Source: Bryum argenteum (Eukaryota > Streptophyta > Bryopsida > Bryales > Bryaceae). Taken from it: a stretch of 64,000 bases of DNA. Each line of letters begins with the position of its first letter. Position 1 is the first letter of the stretch. Where the stretch lies: positions 2,480,001-2,544,000 of the forward strand of contig CM073326.1 in the NCBI GenBank assembly GCA_037043015.1, read 5' to 3'. The notes under the pieces were generated by a model that was given only the letters and a program-made list of their open reading frames with translations, was not told the DNA's origin and did no database searches. This document shows, in pieces, positions 11,240 through 25,082 of the stretch. A program made the translations under genes and the position numbers.

Positions 11240-13179
11240 CTACAATGATTTGCACTCTAATTTTCCAATGACACAATATGGGTGGATGTTAAATCCACAT
11301 TCTCTACAACAATATATAATCTCCAAAGAATCAAGTTGTTTGATGCAATGCTCACATACTGGAGGAGGATTTCCTTCTTTAAAAATTGTAGATGTGTAAG
11401 TAAGTAGAAGCTCATGCTCCTCATGAAGGTTATGTGAAATGATTCTTGCATACTTTGCACAATGAATGTGCACATAAAATTTACACTCTTCCAAATGACA
11501 TGAGTAGTGATCGAAATACATGCCTTCCAAGACTTCAAGTCCACAAGCATTGCAAATAAACTTCACTCTTGGACTCATAATTTTTTTAGCATATAAAAGC
11601 AATCTATGAGGATGCATGAAAGAGTCCATACGTAGTGGAATAGTTGCACATTGCGGATGAAGGTCAAATTACTACATGAGCTACAATGATACGTTGCTCC
11701 ATTGCCTTGTTTAAAGCAAAGTTTACACGTGTAAACTCCACTATCATATGGCGCATGCTCCAAGAGTTCAAGGCCATGAGACGAGTCGTTGCAACCAAGA
11801 TGAGGATTTAGTTCTTCATTATTCCTCTTCATATTGAAAACATGACTAGCCTTTATGTATGGATTACTTGTATGAACTTTGATGGCATTGGATATTTCAT
11901 CAAATGTAGGTCTCTTCTCATTAGATTGCCAACACAATCTCAAGAGCTCACAAATCCAATCATCAACATATCCAGGCACTTCTGGTCTCTTCCCTTCAAT
12001 AATGAGATCTCGTATCACATACTGCCTTTCACTCTCGAGTTCATCCTCAAATGGAAGTTTTCCCGTCAAGATCTCATAGCATGTCATTCCATAACTATAC
12101 ACATCTGCTGCTCTACTAAACAACTCCGGTCTTTGGCTTGCATTCCCTTCTTTACAAGCTTGCAAAATCTGAGGGTCCCTCCAAAATCCAGTTCCAATTA
12201 CGCCAATGGAACACTCATAATCCGCCACATAACACCATCCATTTGTAACAAGTACATTGGATGATTTGAGGTCTCTATGAACAATATTGTGTTTGTGTAA
12301 CCAATCCATCCCTAATGCAATTTCGTATAGGAATCTCTCCATTGTCTCCTTTTTGAATGGACCGCAACCATGGCCACATTCACCTCTCTTACTTACAATC
12401 AATTTTCTTAAATCCTCATCTTCTTTTGTCATCATGAAAGCAAACTCTCCATTTGGCATCAATATTCCTCTCCCCACACAGCCCACGCTTGGTGTTAAGT
12501 GAAATACTCCGAGTCCAATATCCTTTCCCATCCATTGCAAGAATCCATGGGGCCATTGTACTTGTAATTTTTGTAACAAACTTTCCTTCTTGAACACTTT
12601 TAGCGCACACGTGATGTCTAGACCATCTTCCCACTTAAAAATAGCATTGAATATTTCAGCTTGTGCACCCTCTGCAAACTTTTCCCCCACCAAGAGTGAT
12701 GAACCAATTTCATTATAAGAAATGAAAAATTCACCCCACTGAGGATTCGTTTGAAGAGTCTTGAACACTTTCCTATTCTCCACTACAATTCGATTGTCCA
12801 TATAATACTTCACCACCTTTGAAAAAGCACCCCCAACGACCTTCTTGACTTTAGACAAGAGTTTGCCCTTCACAAAATGCGGTCGACGGACTCCACTCAT
12901 TGAAGAATTAATCTCGGACAGTTCACTCCAATGCACCTTTGACTCTTCGATGCTCTCAATCTCTGCCATTGTATTCTGAGAGCAAGATGCGGAAGAGGCT
13001 CTTGGAGGGACATGTGCATTCGTCGGTGGAGTTGAAAAACGTTCAAAATCACTTGTGTCCGCCATGCTCATGCTCACCAAAGTCTTACAAGCTCGATCTA
13101 GATGTGAGATCCTGTGTGTCAACTCATAATTGCACAATATCAAAACTCTGTCCATGTTCATTGCATTGCGAAATGACAA
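11240..13179 (-). pseudogene. Protein kinase with C-terminal DC1 zinc fingers, single frameshift
   Basis: An intronless gene. After a Ser-rich N-terminus (about 150 residues) comes a TKL-like kinase domain. It has a G-loop region GEKFAEGAQAEIF, a Lys in CALKVFK, HRDLKSSNVL as catalytic loop, then ADYECS where DFG would be, and RDPQIL in place of APE. Hence the Asp of DFG is kept but Gly and the APE motif are altered. A Cys/His-rich tail follows with three DC1-type repeats (from about CNDSSHGLELLEH). The frame breaks inside the first DC1 repeat at 11666-11668, where a run of T is one base short. Beyond it the second and third repeats continue in the next frame to a stop at 11240. This is either a young pseudogene, a functional kinase truncated of its fingers, or a sequence error. 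The start could be 13179 or the downstream Met of MADTSDFERF. Confidence 0.8.
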
Positions 13180-13794
13180 AGTATCTACTTCAGATTGAGC
13201 ATATACTCATAGTTGATGAATCCACACATTTTGACCACATGTGGGATACGTCGCTCAACCCAAGAATAACAAATTAAGTCTCATTTGAAAAACAAATGTT
13301 CCACTCTTTGTATGCAGAAGCTCTCTAATGTGTGAAGCAGTCTTAAGTTAATGAATACAGCCTTAGATTGTCACTCTTTGTGCCTCTCAAGATGACTGTC
13401 AAGTAGTGTGAGAATTAGTCTTTTTTAGAGTTACTATTGTGAAGACTTAGATCTTGGCAACATACTACAATCCCCAACTTTGTTAAATTGACGTCATTCC
13501 AATAAAATGGCACACTTCAACTTTCTAAACACTACTTCGTAAACCCTGTGACATTATAGAATACCAAGGTAATACTGTAGAACATAAAGGGTGTAAGAGT
13601 GATCTTGTAAAAAATCCGTGCTATTACAAAATACACCGTTGTGTAGGCATTTAAATGCAAATGCATAATTTGGTGTGACAAAATGGCATAGTGCCAGTCT
13701 AACGGAATGATTTTAGACCAACATCGTTCCTAAGAATCGACGATGACTCTAACATTAAACCAGCTCTCCTTGTTTCTACCAACTGTACAATGAA
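13180..13794. other. Intergenic; upstream region of the kinase gene
   Basis: No gene or repeat recognised. It probably contains the kinase promoter, but no clear TATA box or motif stands out. Confidence 0.4.
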
Positions 13795-15310
13795 AGTGCG
13801 ATGAGGCTCAGTTTCGACTATTTACAATACCTTAGTTATCAGATACAACAACAGTCACTCAGTATCATCACCTTTGCCATGTACTGACGGATCGGAAGCT
13901 CTTAGAGGAGGCTCACAACAAGCTCTCTCAATCGGGAGTGCTTGCAAGGCTAATCAATGCTGGCGCTACTTGCTACCACTACTGTTGATGTTATGATAGA
14001 TGTTATCTACCTTACGAAATAGGATGCTATAGCTACATATTGGAAACTGCTTTACCCCATGCCAACAAATCAGCGAGTGATTCAAATGAAGAGGTTTACT
14101 TACAAGCTCAATCGCTATGTCAACTCAGTGAGATGGTGCCCAGATGAAGACCCAGAGGAAGAGATTCAGCAATAACGCTCCCAGATACAAGGACCCGGCT
14201 GCAAGACAAAGCGCTGCTTGAGACCGCTGCCGAAACCAGTAATAAAATGAATTCGCCGTCGCTGCAAAGGGTAATGAGACCTCTCGGCTCAGGCAAAGTT
14301 GACATGCAAGGCGTGTTGCACAATACAGGCACTCGTGAAGCTCTATAGCTTTGGACAAAGGCAGCAAGAGGCTAGGGTTCCAGATCTACTGTGCACATCC
14401 ATTATTCCTGGAGCAAGTGGAGCCGGAGATTCTGGAAGCACGAGGACAGTCAGGCAAATAGAAATGAGTGGGTCCAACGTGCATTCTGTCTGCAAATGCT
14501 AAATTCTACCGTCTACTGCAGTCAGCAGCAAAGGAACAGTAAGAGGAATACAACTCTCCAGGGCTGCAGAAACAAGTACATACTTTAAAAGTATCTCATT
14601 GTTTCTGCCGTTTGCATCTATCAAGCGTGGAATAATAATGAGGACTTAGACTAATTACAAAACCTTATCAGATACATCAACACACTCAATATATTCATCT
14701 TTGCCATGTACTAACGAATCGGAAGCTTTTCAATGAGGCTCATAACAAGCTCTCTGAAAGGCAAGCTGGCGCTACTTGCTACCACTACTGTTGATGTTCT
14801 CTACGATACGAAACAGGATGCTACATATCGGAGACTGCTGTACCCCATGCCAACAAATCCAGCAAATGAGCCACATGGAGAGGTGTACTTACAAGCTCAA
14901 CCGCTGTGTCAAGTCGGTAAATTCGTGCCCCAAATGAAGAGATTCCGCAATAACGCTCCTGGATGTAAAGAAACGGCTGCAATACAAAGCGCCGCTTGAA
15001 ACCGCTGTCGTCGACAATAATGAGACGAAGCTCGCTGTCGCTGCAAAGAGCAAGACCAGCCTCACACAATGAAGACACCCAAGGCACTCGTAAAGCGCTA
15101 TGACTCTGGACAAAGGCAGCAAGAGGGTTCCAGCCATTTGCTGTGCACATGACTGGGTAGAACCACCGGCCTACATCCGCTATTCCAGGACCATCGGCCT
15201 ACATTTCATTATTCCAGGAGTATAAGTGGAGGGCCAGAGGAGAGTACTGTAGGTCCACCATGCATTTAGTCTGTAAAATCTAAAGTCTACGTTACAATAG
15301 TCGTCGTCGT
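13795..15310 (+). repeat. Tandem duplication of about 0.7 kb, two diverged copies (period about 840 bp)
   Basis: Copy A (about 13795-14525) and copy B (about 14635-15310) share long stretches: TTTGCCATGTACT, GGCGCTACTTGCTACCAC, CCCCATGCCAACAAATC, CAATAACGCTCC, GACAAAGGCAGCAAGAGG. Small insertions and deletions break every frame in at least one copy, so no protein is conserved between them. Copy B has an 88-codon plus-strand frame (14733-14999) that has no counterpart in copy A. The unit may be a non-coding gene, a promoter segment or a transposon. Confidence 0.8.
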
Positions 15311-15371
15311 TATCAGACTTCTAAGAAGGAACACCAGAGTCTCTCGAATTATTTACTGTATAATAGTATAA

Positions 15372-15595
15372 GCACTTCAAGAAGTACCTCGTACGAACCG
15401 ACACATGCAATGTCCTCCATTCATTGAGTAACTAGAACATCAAAAGTCACATCCAAAACATCACCACAAAAAGGACTTAGCTAGCTTCGTCAACCTAACA
15501 GTGCTGTTACAAACTGATAGGAGCATGCGACTGTAATCGCTTTGATCAAAAGGGGAATGTTGGAATTCTCAGCCAAATAAAATAAAACAAACCTC
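15372..15595 (+). repeat. Direct repeat A2 (partner of 7078-7310)
   Basis: Same order of landmarks as A1, including GAACATCAAAAGTCACATCC, AAACTGATAGGAG and GCGACTGTAATCGCTTTGAT. It lies 120 bp past the stop codon of the CRM-domain gene, so it could overlap that gene's 3' UTR. Confidence 0.8.
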
Positions 15596-15715
15596 TGGTT
15601 GGCAAAACCCAGAGGTTATAATTCTCTCAATGAAATCCTCAAAGCTTCTTACTCCACTAAGTCTACAAAGAAAAAGAAACAATGGTAGCTGATAATGGAC
15701 TTTCACAAATGGATG

Positions 15716-17204
15716 TCATCTTCTTCCTCTCGAAGCTCCTGAACTTGGTCTGCTACTTCTCTGCAATCAAAGAATAACACGTTTTAGTAAGCACATCACA
15801 CCTCTATAGGTCCTATTATACTAATAGAACCCACTTAATAAAAGCACCTACTTCATAAATCATATCGAAATTTGGTCCCACTTGACATCAAGCTATCATG
15901 TTTGCTATGTCTTAATGAAATGAATCGAAAGATAAAGCAATATCTACGTTGGTGTAACGAAGAGTCTTGAGAATGTGCTTTTTTTGATACTGTATTAGTC
16001 CAATCTTGTTCGTGCATGAGAAAAATGGAGATACTTGCATGAATTGAGAGCAGAGAAAGTTGATTACCCCTCTGGAGGCAAGCATGTTTTTCCTCTTTTG
16101 GTATTTGAAGGCCTTCTCTTCGGCTGCCTGGGTTGCTTTCAGCTTCCGCATGCTAGGTCGGTACAGCAACAACGTTCTACCTACCTTACCCACAATTTGA
16201 GCTCCCGTTTTGTCCTCGAGCTGGCTGGCCGTATCGTCAAGCTCTTCATCCAAATTGTCGAGTACCCTAATCTGCAACGATCCCAAAAATCAGATTCCTC
16301 TGCAGGCACTACATACATCCAAAACTTGCAAGGAATGTAAACTATCTGTTGAACATCATACAAATAAGTCCCACATCCACATCAAAAGACTCGGCAGTGA
16401 GATTGAAGGCATATCATGCAGAAAGAGGATCACCTTAACAAGTTCATTTGCTTCCAACGCATCACTAATAGCTGTAATGCAATTCGCAGTCAAGCCCCAT
16501 TTCCCTACCTGCAAACCAAAAGCACAGATATGAAAAATTTTGTATATATCTTTTGTTTAGAAGACATGAATAATTATTCGAATCATACAGAGTGTGAAGA
16601 TTGAAAAACCCTAAACCTTAATGATACATTCATGTACAATCCTAGAGTCTTTCTTTTGAACAGAACCGATAGACTCTTCATCGAAGCAGTCCGTTTGAAC
16701 ATCGAACTTGCTCTGCTCCATGCCAAGACAAAGGTACATATAATTGAAGACATGCTATTTTAGAAATGAAAGCATTGGAAGTGATTCTTGCACAGGCAGG
16801 TAAAGAAAGTCATGGATATTCCTTTTAGCAGAAGAAAAAGGTTCGAATTGCGAGAGGACCTGGTGCATGCAAATGTCATTGCCCAATTGATGAGCATAAG
16901 CGCGAAGCTCCTTCTTCTCCTTGTTTCCCAACAACCGAAACGTCCTCCTCACATTCGGACTCCCACTCGGAATCACCTCCTCTTCATCCTCTTCTTCTTC
17001 TGCACCGAATTCCTCCTCGTATAAAGACAAATCATCCTCGACTCGGGCTCCCGCAGCTAAAGGAACAAACCTCAATCCTTTCAAAGAGGGCGCCCATCTC
17101 AATTGCGAGGGCCGGAGGGTGACATTCTGTGGTGATAGTGACGAGGGTGATGCAATTTGCAAGCACGGAGGAAAAATCCGGTGTTGCAATGCGCTCATCG
17201 TCAT
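15716..17204 (-). CDS. CRS1/YhbY (CRM) single-domain RNA-binding protein, probably plastid
   Basis: Four exons by reading frames and GT-AG sites: 17204-16860, 16508-16434, 16271-16068, 15760-15716, giving about 222 residues. The N-terminus is Ser/Arg-rich and lacks acidic residues, like a chloroplast transit peptide. It is followed by an acidic stretch (EEEFGAEEEEDEEE). The CRM domain begins at LLGNKEKKELRAYAHQLGN, continues with QVGKWGLTANCITAISDALE (GxxG-type loop region), and ends with LLLYRPS. The C-terminus is basic (RSSRPSSGASRGRR). CRM domains bind RNA and act in plastid and mitochondrial intron splicing or ribosome assembly. A one-domain member of this size resembles the small YhbY-like proteins of plants. 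The last exon was chosen because it keeps phase 0. The neighbouring frame would end in an acidic tail instead. Confidence 0.88.
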
Positions 17205-17221
17205 TTTTGCTTACAGGTTTG

Positions 17222-17240
17222 CTTAAACCCTGAACCCTAA
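17222..17240. promoter_or_regulatory. Telobox-like motifs near the CRM gene start
   Basis: AAACCCTGAACCCTAATGG lies about 20 bp upstream of the ATG at 17204. AACCCTAA-type teloboxes are known near transcription starts of plant genes for ribosomal and organelle-expression proteins, which fits this gene. No experimental support. Confidence 0.4.
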
Positions 17241-18709
17241 TGGAGAATTTTTTTTCTTCGTGAAGAGGATAAGTTGGAGTGCACGAGCTTCCCTGTGGAA
17301 GATGCGGTGATGGGAGGCGGTACCGGTTGTAGGGGACTGATTACCTGGTGACCGTGGCAGAGGTAGGATATAACCGAGGTTCTGGTAAGGTCAGCCGGCC
17401 TATTCAAACTTTGAGTGGGTAATTTGTATTTGTTCATTGTTTTTTAAATGCCTTCTTTATTGTTAGATTTAGTATCTACATTTAAGCATATACTCTTGTG
17501 AAAAATGTTCAATCTCGTCTCCAAAAGAGTGTTTTTCCTTATCATCAAGTAATGTATTTAATGGTGTGAAATTGGACATTAATATTAGACAATTGAGAAT
17601 TCTTTAAATTATGACATTTAAAATTAATATTAAAGAAATGATGATTAATTTATGACTTTGGTTTAGTGTACATAAACATGTATGAGTTAGATAATAAAGC
17701 TCACGGCACATCACTAATTGAAGACGCTTAAGGCATACAAAAAACTTTACTTCTTAAATTGTATAGGTTTTCAATTTGAGAAACGAAGTATCAATAATCA
17801 ATTTTAATGTGGGATTCCTATAGGTACAATCTTCATGCTAATAAAAAATGTTAAGTATTTATTTCTTTTTCAAAAAGTGAGGAGAAAGTGTTGTCATGGA
17901 TATGTGATACGGTACTTGAGATTTTGAAGTGGTATAAGATTAAAACAAGCTCCTGTAAGTTAAAATGACATGACCTTAGTGGGAGTGGATGTTCAGGGAG
18001 TGGATAGTATAAGTTTGTAGCATAATGTACACTAGACTAAAAGAGTGTGAAGGGTCACAAGAATTGAACCATTCATCTCCCACAATATCCTTCAAGATCT
18101 TATAGAACATTAACGTCAACTATTTGATTTTTTAACACTTAAACCTTTCGAATGCAAATTTTATCTCATGTGTTGCGAAACTATCGCAGTACATTTTTTA
18201 TGATTATTAAAACTTTCCTTAAAAAAGCATGTTTGAAGGAAATAGAAATAATCCTGATAAACCGATCGGTGCTTATTAGAGTACCTTAAAGCTTGCACAA
18301 AACTCATGAAGAATAAAAAATCTTGTAGCGAACGAACTTTGAGATATTCTTGTTAGTTGTCGCCTTTAATGTCGATTGTCTCAAAAATAAATACTTCTAG
18401 AGCTTCAATGTATTGATTCTAGGTGACAAAAAGTTGACGTTGAGATTCCTTATTATAATTGTAAGAATTGGTTTAGTACTTGCGATAGAAAAGAATTCAC
18501 ATAAAATTGACAATTTCAAGACTAACAAGTTAAATTTGTAGTTAGTTAAGGAGACAAGCTCATAGAAAATACTCTAGATTTATGAATTTTAACTCATTGA
18601 AGAAATCAAATAGTTTAGAATAAGTAGATAATATAGTTGAGCTAAGCATTTTAGTCACGTTTGATTTACAAGTTCTTTGAAATACTATTGATTATATCAT
18701 TGAAAGCTT
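17241..18709. other. AT-rich intergenic DNA between CRM and SWEET genes
   Basis: Divergently oriented genes flank this stretch, so it should hold both promoters. No transposon ends or conserved motifs were recognised. Confidence 0.4.
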
Positions 18710-21762
<3,053 letters not shown>

Positions 21763-22245
21763 AAACCCTTAGAACTTAATGGTAGATTCCATTTCATGAA
21801 AACCACTATTTCAATCCCATTACTATGAGTGATGAGATTATACCATGAAGCTTTAGCTCATTGTTGTTGTGATCTTGCATCAATTTTTAATATCGAAGTA
21901 TCTACACCTTGTCTGCACGTGAGAGACAATTCACAACACATGTTGTGAAAATTCATATATTTTTTAATGCCATTCCTCATCATTTAGACTTTATAGTACA
22001 TCAAATCAAGTATAAACTTGTGAAAAAAATGCCATCTTAGTCTTTTGACAGTTAAATATGTTTACAGGAACATGATGACACGGAATCACTATTATGATGA
22101 CTTGGACAATTGAGTGCAACAAGGACAACCAATGCTTTATGTAAAGCAAGGACAACTTTTTGTTTTGTAGAATTCTGTAGCTCTACATTATTCAAAACTT
22201 GAAGTAATAGATCCTAATTAAAAAATTGATTACTATGGAGGGCTT
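21763..22245. other. Intergenic, 3' flank of the SWEET gene
   Basis: AT-rich, nothing recognised other than the presumed 3' UTR. Confidence 0.4.
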
Positions 22246-22249
22246 TTAA

Positions 22250-23187
22250 CCCCTATACGTCCTTAGTGTTGAAAAACTACATTTTGGATAAAGGACAAAA
22301 ACTTTGGAGAACCATAACTTCTTCATTCAGAATTTTTTTGGGACGAAATCACCTAGGTTGGGTCACAAATCAAGCCTGACTAGTTTTTGTGGTCAAAATT
22401 GCAGACCCATAAAGTAAAGTATGAATAAACGGCATGCATTTTAGTGAAGGGTTTTCAAACATTTGGCATGTTTATCATTGCAAGCCAATTATGTGAGGAC
22501 ATAATTGTTTTTTCCACAAATTGTCCTAAGTAGGTGTGATTTTTAAATGCATCTCCAAAACTTTGTAGTTGGAAGATTTTTGATCAAATAACTTTGGGTA
22601 TTGGATTTGCAACAATGTTTTTACGATGAAAAAAGTGAAAAGATGGATGATTTTTGAGGAGCTATATCTCCTTCATCCGTCATTAAATTTGACTTTATTT
22701 TTTGGGATGGTTTCAATTTAAATCTAGTTTTAGTGGTCGAAACCTTGACTCAATCAAAGATGTACTTAAGATAAGGCATGGATTTGAATGCAAGGGGTCT
22801 AGTTTAGGACAATTTTCCTTTGGAAAATGTTTGGCATTTTTCATCATTGCAAGGCTAATATTTGAGCCAAGATATTTATTTGATGAATGCTTTTGGTACA
22901 ATGGAGTCTTTGAGTTCAAGATAAACAACTCCCTTGTTGGTGAATTTTTTATTGCAACTTTCATGTTGGCAATATTATCACTTCAATGTGAAAATGATAA
23001 TATTTATTTTGTTGGTTTTGTGCACCAAAACAACATGATCTTGGAATCTACTAGGTCCCAAGAGTCAAGCTTTAGTACACATGATCTACAACAAGTTGGT
23101 ACAGTTGAAATCTGAATAGCCTATCATTGTTTTCATCTATGTCATTTTTTTCAAAAATGAGATTTCACTTAAAAGGATGTTTAGGGG
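22250..23187 (+). mobile_element. TTAA-flanked non-autonomous transposon, 938 bp (family R, copy 3)
   Basis: Both sides are flanked by TTAA (22246-22249 and 23188-23191). The ends are inverted repeats: CCCCTATACGTCCTT on the left, and CCCCTAAACATCCTT reading in from the right. A TTAA target duplication with CCC-starting termini is the signature of piggyBac-type transposition. Copies 1 and 2 of the same family lie at 7.7 and 10.1 kb in the opposite orientation. A 137-codon plus-strand frame (22702-23115) has no transposase motifs and is not conserved in the other copies, so the element looks non-autonomous. Confidence 0.75.
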
Positions 23188-23740
23188 TTAAGCTTCAATT
23201 CCATCATATTTGTCTTTAAATTGTTAAGCTTCATTTCCATCATATTTGTCCTTTAAATGTTTCATTTTTTTCATACTCTTATCTAACCTCACTACCACTA
23301 AAAAGGCGTTATTATGGTAAAGTGGCACTTTTTGGGGTGCTTGAAATGAAAAAAATAACGTTGGTTTTTGTCGAATTTTGACATAAGAGGGTAAATTATT
23401 TCTAACCCTGTTTCAAAAACATCAATGTTTTTGAACGGCCGTTCAGAAATATTGTTCTTTGACTATGTTTAAAGGTCAAAAACCATAAAAAATGTGTGAT
23501 ATTATGGAAATTTTAGTGATGTTAAAGAAATCATTTGATATTACGGGGTACATGTGTGAAATTAATAAACATGTCATTTTGCAAGCACAAATACTGCTCA
23601 ACTTTAATTCAGAAATATGCTTGTAAAATGGCACGTTTTAGAATGCGAGCAAAATGGCTCATAGGGGATTTGGCAGAATGGCACAAAGAATACGGCCATT
23701 TTAACGGAATTGAGGTTATTTGTATGTGCCATAAATCACC

Positions 23741-24076
23741 CTAGAGTAAACAATGGATTACAAATTTGATGTGCTTTGACCTTTTATGAAACTCCGGATT
23801 TAAAACCAATCTGATCGCTGATTGATTGTCAGAGTAAAGTGTAGTTGGAACCTGTTGCGTACAAGTGAAGACTTTAAGTAGCATGAGCATCGACACTACC
23901 TCCTTGCTTGTGGCAAAAGCAACCACATATTCACTTAATGTGGTCAATGTCGCAATACACGATTGCTTCATCCTATGCGAGAAAACAGGATTACCGTTGA
24001 GAAGCACGATACCGCTATAGCAACTTTTCTGGTCGTTTAGATCTCCACCATAGTCTCCGTCCGCGTAGGCCGTCAA
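23741..24076 (-). mobile_element. Ty1/Copia retrotransposon remnant (RNase H C-terminal part)
   Basis: The 111-residue frame starts TAYADGDYGGD, continues SCYSGIVLLNGNPVFSHRMKQ, then TLSEYVVAFATSKEVV, and ends with LYSDNQSAIRL and HKRSKHIKFVIH. These are the classic blocks of Copia RNase H. Reverse transcriptase, integrase and recognisable LTRs are absent nearby, so this is a truncated relic. Confidence 0.88.
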
Positions 24077-24215
24077 GATATGCTTGAGGTGGGGAGGCTG
24101 TCAAGACATGCTTGAGGCCGTCAATTGAGCTAATGTGAAAATATCACATGTGTAGGCCGTCAAGAGATGCTTGAGGCCGTCAATTGAGCTACCATGTGAT
24201 ATTTTCACATTCTAT
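24060..24215. repeat. Short tandem copies of the Copia-end sequence with an inverted repeat
   Basis: GTAGGCCGTCAAGATATGC, which encodes the start of the RNase H blocks on the minus strand, recurs twice more (near 24093 and 24153) together with GGCCGTCAATTGAGCT. Two of the copies are followed by AATGTGAAAATATCACATG and its reverse complement CATGTGATATTTTCACATT, giving an inverted pair at about 24141-24159 and 24192-24211. Confidence 0.7.
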
Positions 24216-25082
24216 GTAATAGTAGTGAGCATAAGTATACTCACAAGTTGTTTTGCAAATAAACTTCTGCCTTTCTAATCGCCAATTCATCGTGTTAATA
24301 TATATAAAAAGCAAAGAAAAGAAGAAGAAGAAAACTCAACAAGGTTGGGAATGAAATCACGCTTTTCCTTAAAGAATTTGTCTCCAAAATGCAAAATCCT
24401 ATTTAGTTGTAAACAAGGCACACTAACAAAATGGGATTGGGTATTTGTTTGTTCATAGTGGTTGTTGTAGGTGCAATTCGTTGAATGGAGTAAACATCCT
24501 TCCCTCTTTTAACTCAGATTGTGTCTTTGATTTTACATGGATACTCAAAAATGAATGTTGTAGCTAGTGCCTAAATTTCCACGAAATTATGAATTCACTT
24601 AATCAGATCTCATATCTCAGTCGAGCACTCAAACAAATACTAGTACAACTTTTTAAACATTAGTAAAGTACCGTACTTAAGAAGGTGTGAATCAAGTCAG
24701 ACTGCGGTTGTCACATGAATCAAATACTTATTTCTTCTCCCCCTATCCGAGGAAGAATTCCGCATACTCAACAATTCCCCACAAACATAACTGAGCGAGT
24801 CCCAAACCATTCCATCAAAAAAATCGAAACTGCACATACTCAATCAGTATCTATTAACACTGAATTCATATATGCTATTACATCACATCAAATGGTTTCT
24901 CTCAAATTCTCTTGTAGCTCCAACCTTTCTGTAAAACTCTAAGAGCACACACATGAATGCCCGGAAATCAACATAATGTACACTGACTCACATCCTGAGC
25001 ATCAATGATCGGATGACATAGACTCGGCAACAATTGCATGCCGAAGATGAAGATACAAGTACAGATTTGACCAGCATCATCA
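24216..25082. other. Intergenic, 3' flank of the first TMEM45 gene
   Basis: No gene recognised. Open frames here are short and featureless. Confidence 0.4.

Noticed and set aside
22702-23115. 137-codon frame inside the TTAA element
   Set aside because: No transposase motif, and it is not preserved in the two related copies.
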